Source: Mycoplasmataceae bacterium (GTDB lineage: Bacteria > Bacillota_I > Bacilli_A > Mycoplasmatales > Hepatoplasmataceae). From it: a stretch of DNA of 9,255 nt. Numbering within the stretch: position 1 is the first letter of the stretch; each line of letters starts with the position of its first letter. The DNA lies in contig JABSQD010000017.1 of the NCBI GenBank assembly GCA_013214765.1, positions 1-9,255 on the forward strand, given 5' to 3'. A program made the position numbers and the translations under genes. Shown here one piece after another: positions 1 to 8,966 of this stretch. The notes under the pieces are model-generated. The model made no database searches, was not told the origin of the DNA, and saw only the letters and a program-made list of their open reading frames with translations.

Positions 1-322
1 AAATATTCATTCCTTTCGAATCATAATTTATAGTAAATAAAATAAGTAAATAAATAAGTAAAAATAAAACTATTCTAATCAAAGGAATCAACACTGACGT
101 TCCTTTAGACATGATTATTTTTATTTTTGATATTTTAAATCACAAAATTCATATTATTAAATATGAAATAAATAATAATCCTGTACCAATCAAAGTTCCA
201 TAAATTCAAGATGTATCATCTAATAATAAAATTAAAGAAATAATTATAAGTATAAAAGAATAGATTCCTGAAAATATTATACTTTTATGAAATATTTCTA
301 ATTCATTTCATTTTTTTTTCAT
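1..322 (-). CDS. Small multi-pass membrane protein downstream of atpE, AtpI-like (partial, C-terminus beyond window)
   Basis: With TGA read as Trp, an open frame starts at the ATG at 322 and runs off the left edge: 107 residues are visible with no stop. It contains four Trp, all TGA (residues 5, 39, 58, 61), which hides it under the standard code. A start-proximal AGGAAAT supports the start. Three hydrophobic segments are visible, at about residues 15-35, 41-62 and 78-98, with a short lysine-rich loop (about 63-73) between the second and third. It begins 29 nt after the atpE stop, so it is probably co-transcribed. Small hydrophobic proteins of the AtpI/MG406 type accompany mollicute ATP synthase operons, and size, topology and position fit that group. 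I see no diagnostic motif, so this is inference. If right, atpB may follow outside the window. The start is followed by an A9 run, common in DNA this AT-rich. Confidence 0.6.
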
Positions 323-351
323 CTATTTCCTGTTATGACATAAACATTTAA

Positions 352-768
352 CTAAGCAACAAATAAACACATAATTGCTATAACTAACGCATACAATGCT
401 GATGATTCAGCAACAGCAGCTCCAATAAACATCATATTTCTTATTTGTCCTTCGGCCTCAGGATTTCTCCCCACTGCCTCAGCAGCCTTACCAGCAGCAT
501 ATCCTTGTCCTATACCCGTTCCTATAAAACCTATCGATGCAACACCTGCCCCAACAGCAACTAACCCTCCATCAGTTACATTCGAATTAGAATGTGCTTT
601 TGCAAAAGGAATTGAAACTGTTTCAAATATTCCTGTTCCATCACTAGTTGCTTGCATTAAAACAATAGCAAATAAAATTGTCAATACTGAAACAACAATT
701 ACTGATATAGTAACTATAGAAATCATTGTTGTTTTCATATTCTTTAATACTTTTGTATTTGTGTTCAT
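352..768 (-). CDS. atpE: ATP synthase F0 subunit c, with long N-terminal extension and sodium-type ligand set
   Basis: 138 residues. The C-terminal ~75 residues form the standard hairpin of subunit c: a Gly/Ala-rich helix (about 67-95), a polar loop with R101-N102-P103, and a second helix carrying the ion-binding carboxylate E121. This protein builds the membrane rotor ring of F1F0 ATP synthase. Residues Q88, V119, E121, S122 and Y126 match in identity and spacing the Na+ ligand set of the Ilyobacter tartaricus c subunit (Q32, V63, E65, S66, Y70). The family is usually 70-105 residues. Here about 65 extra N-terminal residues include another hydrophobic segment (about 15-39), either a signal peptide or a third membrane helix. 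The ATG at 768 is supported by AAGGAG seven to eight nt upstream. It follows prfA after 86 nt rather than sitting between atpB and atpF. It contains no Trp and is less AT-rich than its neighbours, as for a highly expressed gene. Confidence 0.95.
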   Translation of the reverse strand: MNTNTKVLKNMKTTMISIVTISVIVVSVLTILFAIVLMQATSDGTGIFETVSIPFAKAHSNSNVTDGGLVAVGAGVASIGFIGTGIGQGYAAGKAAEAVGRNPEAEGQIRNMMFIGAAVAESSALYALVIAIMCLFVA

Positions 769-776
769 ATAATATC

Positions 777-782
777 TCCTTA
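777..782 (-). promoter_or_regulatory. Shine-Dalgarno site of atpE
   Basis: AAGGAG on the minus strand, 8 nt before the ATG at 768. It fixes the long N-terminal form of AtpE as the translated one, because the later Met codons of the extension lack a comparable site. Confidence 0.75.
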
Positions 783-790
783 AATTTTTA

Positions 791-809
791 ATTATATAAT
801 TTAATTATA
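791..809 (-). promoter_or_regulatory. Possible -10 elements for atpE
   Basis: Two TATAAT hexamers occur on the minus strand (804-809 and 791-796) in the 86-nt spacer between prfA and atpE. The -35 region of the first has only a weak match. In DNA this AT-rich, TATAAT arises often by chance. No terminator hairpin separates prfA from atpE, so readthrough is equally possible. Confidence 0.3.
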
Positions 810-854
810 CTCCTCTGAGTTATCACTTAAAGAAAAATACACTAAAAATATTAC

Positions 855-1922
855 TTATTTTATTGCTTCGTTATCTGCGGAAATTAAAACATCAATAATT
901 TCACTTAGTCCCCCATCCATAATTCTATCTAATTTTTTAAGAGTTAATCCTATTCTGTGATCAGTAATTCTATTTTGGGGATAATTATAAGTTCTTATTT
1001 TTTCAGATCTGTCTCCAGTTCCGACTAAATTTTTTTTATCAGAAGCTGTTTTTTTTATCTCTTCTTGCATTTTCATTTCAAAAATTTTAGATCTTATTAA
1101 TTGTAAAGCTATATCTTTATTTTGATGTTGAGATCTACCATCTTGAGATTGAGTTACTATTCCTGTGGGAACGTGTGTAATTCTTACGGCTGAATCTGTT
1201 TTATTGGCATGTTGTCCGCCTTTTCCTCCAGACTTATAAGTATCTATTCTTAAATCTGATGTATTAATTTTTACATCAATTTCTTCTACTTCCGGCATTA
1301 CGGAAACCATAATAGTTGAAGTATGGACTCTACCTTGTGTTTCTGTGGTTGGGATTCTTTGAACTCTATGAACTCCTGATTCATATTTTAAATGCCCAAA
1401 TACATTTACACCTCTAACATAAAATGAAATACTAGAATATCCACCAATATCAGCTCCTGATTCTTCAATTATTTCAATTGAAAAATTCATTTTTGAAAAA
1501 TATTTTTGATATGATTTAAATATATCTCCCACAAATATTTTGGCTTCATCACCACCGGCAGCTCCTTGTAATTCCATAATAACATCTCTTTCATCATTAG
1601 GGTTTTTATCTATCATTATTTCTATAATTTTTTTTTCAATTTTTTCAATTTCTTTTTTATTATCAAAAATCATTTTCTTAAATTCAGATATCAATTCTAA
1701 ATCATCATCTAATTTTATTAAATTTTCAGCTGCTAATATATCATTATTTAATAATTCTAATTTATTTAACATCTCAACCTTAATTTGATGTTTTTTAATT
1801 ATTTTGTTTAATAAAGTTACTTTTTTAACATCAGAATGAATATCTGGATTTTCTAATTCATTTTGAGCATTCGTATATTCTATTTTGACTTGTTTTAATT
1901 TTTCAAATATTTGTTTTTTCAT
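855..1922 (-). CDS. prfA: Peptide chain release factor 1 (RF1)
   Basis: 355 residues, the normal RF1 length (about 355-360). RF1 recognises UAA and UAG in the ribosomal A site and triggers peptidyl-tRNA hydrolysis. The catalytic GGQ is at residues 235-237. The codon-recognition tripeptide is P-T-T at 191-193, the P-x-T form that marks RF1 rather than the SPF of RF2. The N-terminal ~100 residues are lysine/glutamate-rich and helical. No Trp is encoded. In an organism where UGA means Trp, RF2 is dispensable and RF1 suffices; every gene here ends in TAA or TAG, as expected. The usual partner prmC, which methylates the GGQ glutamine, is not downstream; atpE lies there instead. No Shine-Dalgarno site precedes the ATG at 1922, and a TATAAT about 10 nt upstream could give a very short leader. 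Confidence 0.97.
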   Translation of the reverse strand: MKKQIFEKLKQVKIEYTNAQNELENPDIHSDVKKVTLLNKIIKKHQIKVEMLNKLELLNNDILAAENLIKLDDDLELISEFKKMIFDNKKEIEKIEKKIIEIMIDKNPNDERDVIMELQGAAGGDEAKIFVGDIFKSYQKYFSKMNFSIEIIEESGADIGGYSSISFYVRGVNVFGHLKYESGVHRVQRIPTTETQGRVHTSTIMVSVMPEVEEIDVKINTSDLRIDTYKSGGKGGQHANKTDSAVRITHVPTGIVTQSQDGRSQHQNKDIALQLIRSKIFEMKMQEEIKKTASDKKNLVGTGDRSEKIRTYNYPQNRITDHRIGLTLKKLDRIMDGGLSEIIDVLISADNEAIK

Positions 1923-1931
1923 ATCTTATTA

Positions 1932-1960
1932 ATTATATATGTATAATATATTGCTATTAA
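1932..1960 (-). promoter_or_regulatory. Candidate prfA promoter (near-leaderless)
   Basis: On the minus strand, TTAATA (1955-1960) and TATAAT (1932-1937) are separated by 17 nt. Initiation a few bases after the -10 would leave only a few nucleotides before the prfA ATG, which has no ribosome binding site. It overlaps the upstream region of the divergent tRNA gene. The weak -35 and the AT bias limit confidence. Confidence 0.35.
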
Positions 1961-1963
1961 ACA

Positions 1964-1969
1964 TATAAT
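1964..1969 (+). promoter_or_regulatory. Candidate -10 of tRNA-Trp promoter
   Basis: TATAAT lies 17 nt before the first base of the mature tRNA. Transcription would start near 1976, leaving a 5' leader of roughly ten nucleotides for RNase P. No good -35 is visible at the usual distance. Confidence 0.35.
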
Positions 1970-1986
1970 TAAAATATTGAGCTTCT

Positions 1987-2063
1987 GGGAGAGTAGTTCA
2001 ATTAGGCAGAACACCGGTCTCCAAAACCGTTTGTTGCGGGTTCGATTCCTGTCTCTCCCGCCA
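1987..2063 (+). tRNA. trnW: tRNA-Trp, anticodon CCA (reads UGG)
   Basis: A full cloverleaf can be drawn. Acceptor GGGAGAG/CTCTCCC (1987-1993 with 2053-2059), D stem GTTC/GAAC (1996-1999 with 2009-2012), anticodon stem 2014-2018 with 2026-2030, seven-base loop CTCCAAA with anticodon CCA at 2021-2023, T stem 2036-2040 with 2048-2052 around TTCGATT, discriminator G2060 and an encoded CCA end at 2061-2063. The first anticodon-stem pair is a C-U mismatch (2014/2030); the other four pair. It is the only gene of its unit, on the strand opposite its neighbours, and ends in a hairpin terminator. This species decodes UGG only; the abundant UGA-Trp codons need a separate tRNA-Trp(UCA) not present in this window. 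In some mollicutes the two Trp tRNAs are adjacent; here they are not. Confidence 0.97.
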
Positions 2064-2073
2064 TTCTACATAA

Positions 2074-2108
2074 AAATAAAAGAACCAATTAAATTGGTTC
2101 TTTTATTT
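2074..2108. terminator. Bidirectional intrinsic terminator between tRNA-Trp and rpmE
   Basis: A perfect inverted repeat: 14-nt arms at 2077-2090 and 2092-2105, extended three more A:T pairs to 2074-2108, with a tiny central loop. The stem core is AGAACCAA/TTGGTTCT, flanked by A-rich sequence on the left and T-rich sequence on the right, so it works as a rho-independent terminator in both directions. It lies 11 nt after the tRNA 3' end and 5 nt after the rpmE stop, closing two convergent transcription units. Confidence 0.9.
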
Positions 2109-2112
2109 AATT

Positions 2113-2319
2113 TTATTTAATTTTTTCCATTCTCTTATTAAATTTATCTACTCTACCTGTTTTAGAACCTGAAGTTTGTTTTCCGGTATAAAATGGATGA
2201 CAATTTGAACAAACATCAACTTTAATTTCTTCAACTGTTGTTTTTAATTCAAAATTATTTCCACAAGTAGTACATGTAATTTCGATAGATTTAATTTCTG
2301 GATGTAAATTCTTTTTCAT
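2113..2319 (-). CDS. rpmE: 50S ribosomal protein L31 (zinc-binding form)
   Basis: 68 residues, normal for L31, a protein of the large subunit that contacts the small-subunit head. The signature HPFYTGKQ is at residues 41-48 and GRVDKFNKR at 55-63. Four cysteines, C16/C19 and C37/C40, form a zinc ribbon, so this is the Cys-containing (C+) type. The first pair is C-x-x-C, whereas B. subtilis and E. coli L31 have C-x-C. An in-frame ATG lies 39 nt upstream, but the ATG at 2319 gives the canonical MKKNLHPE start and has AAAGGAG six nt before it. It follows fba after 16 nt and is the last gene of the rpoE-fba-rpmE run before the terminator. Confidence 0.96.
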   Translation of the reverse strand: MKKNLHPEIKSIEITCTTCGNNFELKTTVEEIKVDVCSNCHPFYTGKQTSGSKTGRVDKFNKRMEKIK

Positions 2320-2325
2320 AATATA

Positions 2326-2332
2326 CTCCTTT
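2326..2332 (-). promoter_or_regulatory. Shine-Dalgarno site deciding the rpmE start
   Basis: AAAGGAG six nt before the ATG at 2319, in the short gap after fba. It rules in the 68-residue form and rules out the 81-residue form starting at 2358 inside fba. Confidence 0.85.
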
Positions 2333-2335
2333 ATT

Positions 2336-3199
2336 TTATGCTTTATTAATTGAACCAAATAATGTTATTTTTGTAGCTATTACTTTTTTCATATTAACTA
2401 TAGAATATGTTCCAATAACTTTTCTTGGATCATATCCTGTTCCAACTTTATCTTTATTTTCTTCAATATAAGTTCTAACACCAGAAGAAAATGCTTTTTG
2501 TACTTCTGTATTTACATTTATTTTAGCTTGTCCTGATTTAATTGCTTTTATAATCATTTTATCAGGAATTCCTGATCCACCATGCAATACTAATGGTAAT
2601 TTTGTTGCTAATGAATATTCTACCATTTCATCAAATCCTAATTTAGGTTCTCCAACATAATCTCCATGAACCGAACCTAACGAAGCAGCTAGAAAATCAA
2701 TTCCTGTCAAAGCAATTAATTTACACTCTTCTAACGAAGCATAATTTACTCCACCTGTTATTCCATCTTCTGTTCCACCAACAGAACCAACTTCTGCTTC
2801 TACTGAAACATTATGAAGTTTAGCATATTCAACAACTATTTTTGTATCAATTACATTTTTTTCAACTAAATCATGTGAACCATCATACATAACTGATGTA
2901 AACCCAGCATCAATTGCTGCTTTACATACATCAATTGTTGTACCATGATCAACATGTAGCGCAACTGGAACTGTTATTTTTAGATCCTTAATTAATCCAT
3001 TAATCATTCCGGTAACTGTATTTCAACCACCCATTCATTTAGAAGCACCTGATGTAACTCCTAAAATAATTGGTGATTTTAATTCTTCAACTGTTTCAAG
3101 AACAATTTTTGCTCATTCTAAATTATTAATATTAATTTGAGCAACAGCATATTTTTCTTTTAATGCTTTTTTTAACATTTCTTTAGCATTTACTAACAT
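2336..3199 (-). CDS. fba: Fructose-1,6-bisphosphate aldolase, class II
   Basis: 287 residues, the usual length for the short Bacillus-type class II enzymes. It cleaves fructose 1,6-bisphosphate to glyceraldehyde 3-phosphate and dihydroxyacetone phosphate in the cytosol, central to glycolysis. The zinc-site motif HVDHG contains catalytic D84 and zinc ligand H85. Further zinc ligands are H178 (SVHGDY) and H206 (VLHGGSG). The phosphate-binding GGSG and the NVNTE segment follow. Three Trp, at 29, 55 and 59, are all TGA; read as stops they would remove the first 64 residues. The true start is the ATG at 3199, one nt after the rpoE stop, preceded by AAAAGGA within the end of rpoE, so translation is probably coupled. 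The pairing of rpoE and fba follows the Bacillus order with intervening genes lost. Confidence 0.97.
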
Positions 3200-3200
3200 T

Positions 3201-3530
3201 TTATTTTCCTTTTATTTTTATAACTTTATTTTTTTCTTCATTTGATTTTTCTAAAATAATTTCTGTTTCTTCAGTCATTCTTGATTTAATAATCGAAGCT
3301 TGTTTAGAATTTGAATATTTTTCTTTAAGGTCTCATGTATTGTCGCCAATCATTATTAATTTTTCATCTTCTAATAATGACATATATAAATCTGTTTTAA
3401 TTGCAAATTCATCTAAATCTTCTTTAAATGAATCCATTACTTCAATTTTAACTTTATCTCAAATTACATCATAAGTCATTGGTTTTTTTGTGTTTTTTAA
3501 TAATTTTATTATCATATCTGTTTTGAGCAT
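3201..3530 (-). CDS. rpoE: DNA-directed RNA polymerase delta subunit (RpoE), short form
   Basis: 109 residues, found only when TGA is read as Trp (W24 and W66 are TGA). The first ~75 residues match the HARE-HTH fold of the delta factor, with the conserved DNTWDLKEKY segment at 63-72 corresponding to the Bacillus DQTWGLRSWY. Delta binds core RNA polymerase, reduces non-specific DNA and RNA binding and affects promoter selectivity in Firmicutes and Mollicutes. In B. subtilis a long, strongly acidic C-terminal tail follows. Here the tail (about 85-109) is short and mixed, with many lysines among the glutamates. The start ATG at 3530 has AAAGGAA about 11 nt upstream. It lies 65 nt after argS and one nt before fba. 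Its position between argS and fba matches the Bacillus neighbourhood and supports the call. Confidence 0.88.
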
Positions 3531-3563
3531 TTTACATATATTTCCTTTACTAAAATATTAAAC

Positions 3564-3609
3564 GTAATTTAATTACATTTATAATTATACTCTATCTATA
3601 TTTTGTCAA
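3564..3609 (-). promoter_or_regulatory. Possible promoter and small inverted repeat upstream of rpoE
   Basis: On the minus strand a consensus TTGACA (3604-3609, inside the end of argS) and a consensus TATAAT (3584-3589) are present, but only 14 nt apart, shorter than the usual 16-18. Just downstream is a small palindrome with 6-nt arms (3564-3576), too AT-rich to be a convincing terminator or operator. It may let rpoE-fba-rpmE be transcribed apart from the synthetase genes. Confidence 0.35.
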
Positions 3610-5239
3610 TTGGTTTAATTCCAATTAAATTAAATATTATATTAAATTGATTTTTTAAAGAAATTATTAAATTAATTCTTTCTTCTGATAATTCAAAATC
3701 ATTAGTTATAACTTGGCAAGAAGCATAATAAGAATTAAAAGCTTTTGAAAGATCTTTAAAATAATTTAAAATTAATGATGGTTCTCTATCTTTATTAATT
3801 GATAAAATTATATCTTCAAATTCAATCATCTTATTAAGTAAATCTCTTTCCCTTTCTTCTTCTCCTAATTTTATAAAAGATGTTAAAATTTTCGGTTCAG
3901 AAAATTCCATTTTATATTTTTCTATTATTTGGCTCATACGTGCATTGGCATATTGCGTATAATAAAATGGATTAGACAGGTCCTGTTGGGATGCGATATC
4001 AACATTTATTTCCATTTCTTGTTCTTTAGCTTTTGAAACTATAAAATATATAAATACATCCATATCTATTTTTTTTAAAATATCTTTAATTCTTAAAGAA
4101 GTGCCCGCTCTTTTTGACATTTTAACAATACTTGAGCCATCAGTTATTTGTACCATTGAAATATAATCAACCTCAAGAGGTACATCTATATTCAAAGCTT
4201 TCATTGAAGCTTGTATTCTTGGTTCGTATCCGTGATGATCTTTTCCTCAAAGATTAACCAACAAATCAAAACCTCTTTTTGCTTTATTCATATGATTAGC
4301 TATATCAGCTACCATATATGTAAAAGTTCCATCTTTTTTAATTAAAACTCTATCTTTTACATCTCCGAATTTATCAACCCTTATTCAAGTTGCTCCTTCG
4401 AATTCATAAATATTATTTTCTTTTTTTAATTTTTCAAACAAGATATTTGTTTCTTCATTAAGCAATTGTGATTCAGAAGTTCATTTATCAAATTTGGGCA
4501 ATCCTATTTTTTTTAATAAAGATTTTATTTCATTCAAAAAATAAGTTCCTGATATTTTTTTTAAATTATCTATTCTTTCTTCCTCTGTATTGCCCTTCAA
4601 AATAAATCCATCATCAAATAATTTTTTCGAAAAAGAAACAATTTCTTTACCATGATATCCAACAGAATCTTTTTTAAGGGTCATTTCATGTCCAGCAAGT
4701 GGAGCAAAATAATAATAAACTGATTCAGCTAGAATTTTCATTTGATTTCCACCATCATTAATATAATATTCTGTATAAACATCATGTCCGATATATTTTA
4801 AGATTTTAACAATAATAGAACCCACAATTGCATTTCTAGCATGTCCAATATGTAAGTCTCCTGTGGGGTTAGCTGAAACATATTCATAATTAATTTTTTC
4901 TTTTTTTAAAAAATTAAAATCCGGTTTATAATTTTTTTTATTAAATTTCATTGCTGATTTAACCACTAAATCTTTTGATAAAAAAATATTTACAAAACCA
5001 GGTTTTGTGACTGTAATATTATCAAAATAATTTTGATAATTTTTAAGTAAAAATAATTTAATATTTTCAGCAATTTCTAATGGATTTTTATTAATTTTCT
5101 TTGAAAGTCTTAAAGAAATATTTGAAGTATAATCACCAAATTTTTTGTCTTTTGTTTTCAATATTTCAATTATAGATTTATCATTTGAATTAATTATTTT
5201 TAAATATTCTGAAAATATATTTCATAAAAAATTTTTCAT
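3596..5239 (-). CDS. argS: Arginyl-tRNA synthetase
   Basis: 547 residues, normal for the family (about 550). It attaches arginine to tRNA-Arg using ATP. The order is an N-terminal Add-1-like domain (about 1-105), the class I catalytic core with ANPTGDLHIGH (HIGH at 130-133), the WGKDHHGY segment (331-338), KMSKR starting at 373, and a C-terminal DALR anticodon-binding domain (about 430-547) with the expected TQYANAR segment before it. Four TGA codons serve as Trp (6, 253, 285, 331). W285 in ATWIR and W331 in NLWGKDHHG sit where the family has conserved Trp, strong evidence for code 4. The ATG at 5239 is three nt after the stop of the HD-protein gene. The best ribosome site, AGGAG, is about 17 nt upstream, inside that gene, so spacing is loose. 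Ends in TAG. Confidence 0.97.
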
Positions 5240-5242
5240 ATC

Positions 5243-6404
5243 TTAATATATTTTAACTCCTAATTTTTTTATTCTATTTTTATGAACTGCATTGCTATTG
5301 ATTACTGAAGAGTATTCTGTGGCAATAAAGACCTTACCATCATTAGTTAATATTTTAGATGGGAACTTATGATTTTTTTGATATGAAGAAAAATCAGTTG
5401 CAATATCCACAACATCTCATGTTTGTTTTTTTAATTTTTGATCTTGTGATTTTTCAAAAAAAGCAACCTCTTCTTTTCCAAAAATTGTTTTAGGCATTTT
5501 TTGCCGCAAAAACATATCTGCTATATGTTTAATAATCTCATCCTCCTCATACATCGAATATCTAATTGCTGAATTCAAAATTGAATCATCTACAATTAAA
5601 AATTCCTCAACTGACATTGGTTCACGATCAAAAATTTTTTCCAAAAATCTATATTTTGATTTTAACTTTCCTTGTTTTTTTAAAAATGACATTCTTTCAA
5701 ATCAAGATTTATATAAAATTTGATTGGCCACGTTTTTTGGATTTCAATAAACAGCAATATTCATATGATATCTTCCAAGGATTAATGATTCTATAACTGT
5801 TAATGCTTTTTCTTTAAAAACTAATTCACCATTATGTATCCTTGCATTTTTAATTAATCATCTTCAATCTATTTGACCATATGCTGCTCCCGTTGAAGTT
5901 GAATCTCTTAATAAGTAATCAATTCTATCCATATCTACCTCAGATGATATCAATTGATTACACCATTTCACTGGATGAGTTCCTTTTAAAATTTGTATTA
6001 CTTGTTTTCTTGCATCTGGTTCAAATTTTTCAAATGCCTTATAAACATCTGTTTTAGAATTTTTGATAATGTCTATTGAATAATCTTCATGATGTTTTAC
6101 TGAAATTAATTCAAATAAATGGGAATATGGACCATGTCCTAAATCATGCAAAAGACCAGCAGCCAAAACTGCTCTATATGTTGTTTTTGAAACATCGGGA
6201 TTTAATTTTTTTAAAGTTCTTCTTGTCAGTTCATACACTCCTAATGAATGTTCAAATCTATAATGTTTAGCCATGGGGTAAATAAAATGGACTATACCTA
6301 AATGATTTATCCTTGCTAATCTTTTTAATTCTTTACTTTCGTATAATGCATTTATTAATTCATCATTGATAGTTATCCCATCTAAAATAGAATCTGCTAT
6401 ATAT

Positions 6405-6415
<11 letters not shown>
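5243..6415 (-). CDS. HD-domain phosphohydrolase (YwfO / SAMHD1-like dNTP triphosphohydrolase family)
   Basis: 390 residues once five TGA codons are read as Trp (184, 186, 224, 238, 333); one Trp (151) is TGG. The metal-binding HD residues are visible: H56 in YRFEHSLG, H90-D91 in LLHDLGHGPYSH, and D161 in SSEVDMDRIDYLLRDS. The HDLGHGPYSH block and the DxDRxDYLLRDS block are typical of the COG1078 group, which includes SAMHD1 and bacterial dNTP triphosphohydrolases. The likely activity is hydrolysis of (d)NTPs or a related phosphorylated nucleotide; the substrate cannot be read from sequence. The ATG at 6415 overlaps the end of gltX by 11 nt and has a strong GGAGG nine nt upstream, so its translation is probably coupled to gltX. 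In B. subtilis ywfO is, as I recall, in the same chromosomal neighbourhood as argS, which fits the next gene here. Confidence 0.9.
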
Positions 6416-7814
<1,399 letters not shown>

Positions 7815-7823
7815 AAATATATT

Positions 7824-8915
7824 TTATACATTAAACCTAAAATGACAAACATCTCCATCTTTTATGAGATAATCTTTTCCTTCTAATCTTATTAAACCAT
7901 TATCTTTAAGTATTTGTTTTGATTTATATTTTTTTATATTGTCAAATGTAAAAATTTCGGCTTTAATAAAACCTATTTCAAAATCGGTATGAATAATTCC
8001 GGCGGCTTGGGGTGCTGTCATTCCTTGATTAAATGTTCAAGCATGTGTTTCTTCTGGACCTGAAGTTAAATATGTTGATAATCCCAATGTATAAAATGCT
8101 TTTTTAGCAACAATATTTAATCCTGATTCTTTTAGATTCAATTCTTTTAAAAATATTTTTTGATCATTTCCTTCTAATTTTGAAATTTCATATTCTATTT
8201 GTGCTGAAACTACAACAAAATCTTCTTTTCTATTTTCTACAAAATTTTTAAAAGTGTTGAAATATAGATTTGTTTTTGGATCTGAAGACTCTTCTTCTGA
8301 AACATTAGCTAAATAAATTGTTGGTTTCATTGTTAAAAATTTAAAATTATTAATTATCTCTATCTCATTTTCAGAGTATTCAAATTCATTTAATTTTCTT
8401 TCTTGAGATAATCTTTCTTTTAAAAGTTTCATAAATATTAATTTTTCTTTTTCAAAAGTAGGCATTCTTTTTTTATTTTTTAATAAAAATTTATCTATTT
8501 GCTCAATATCTGAAAGAATTAATTCTAAATTAATTATTTTTATATCTCTTACTGGATCAATATTTCCAGAAACATGTATAATATCTGAACCTTCAAACAT
8601 TCTAACAACATGAATTATTGCATCAACTTCTCTTATATTATTCAAAAATTTATTTCCTAATCCCTCTCCATTAGATGCTCCTTTTACCAAACCTGCTATA
8701 TCAACAAATTGCATTTGATTATAAATTATTTTTTTAGAATTATAAATTTTAGCAAGAAATTTTACTCTTTCATCAATTATTTCTACAACTCCAATATTTG
8801 GTTCAATTGTAGCAAAAGGATAATTTTCTGCTTCAATTTCTGAATTTGTAATTGCATTAAATAATGTTGATTTACCAATATTTGGTAATCCGATTATTCC
8901 AATTTTTACTGCCAT
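7824..8915 (-). CDS. ychF: Redox-regulated ATPase/GTPase YchF (Obg family)
   Basis: 363 residues, the full family length. YchF is a conserved P-loop NTPase, related to Obg but preferring ATP, that associates with ribosomes and is linked to stress responses. G1 is GLPNIGKST (9-17), the switch segment PFATIEPN is at 33-40, G3 is DIAGLVKGA (72-80), and the altered G4 motif NVSEEE (204-209) replaces the NKxD of true GTPases. A coiled-coil insertion lies in about 130-180. The C-terminal TGS domain (about 278-363) carries APQAAGIIHTDFE and ends with the family's DGDVCHFRFNV. One Trp (293, TGA) in HAWTF lies at the start of that region and would otherwise split the gene. It is the first gene of the long minus-strand run and diverges from mutM. 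No Shine-Dalgarno site precedes the ATG. Confidence 0.97.
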
Positions 8916-8966
8916 ATATTAATTTTACCATTAAACTAAATATAGTATTATAATATAATATATAAC
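8916..8966. promoter_or_regulatory. Divergent promoter region ychF / mutM
   Basis: A 51-nt spacer that is almost entirely A/T. On the plus strand TATAAT occurs at 8949-8954 and again at 8954-8959, just 7-12 nt before the mutM ATG, with a weak TTTACC at 8924-8929. On the minus strand TATAAT at 8947-8952 could serve ychF, giving a leader near 25 nt. Because the -10 elements overlap, the two genes probably compete for polymerase. Neither ATG has a Shine-Dalgarno sequence, so mutM mRNA could be leaderless. Confidence 0.45.

Noticed and set aside
311..319. A9 run after the start codon of the AtpI-like gene as a phase-variation switch
   Set aside because: Runs of nine A/T also occur inside housekeeping genes here (gltX near 7511, prfA near 1628), so length alone is not informative.
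1540..1788. Plus-strand open frame opposite prfA
   Set aside because: It is antisense to conserved RF1 sequence and is a low-complexity Ser/Ile/Phe translation typical of a shadow frame.
2320..2358. Upstream start for rpmE at 2358
   Set aside because: It would overlap fba and add 13 non-conserved residues; the ATG at 2319 has a strong ribosome site and the canonical L31 start.
5566..6270. Plus-strand open frames at 5566-5796 and 6076-6270
   Set aside because: Both lie antisense to conserved parts of the HD-domain gene, with no ribosome site and no recognisable product.
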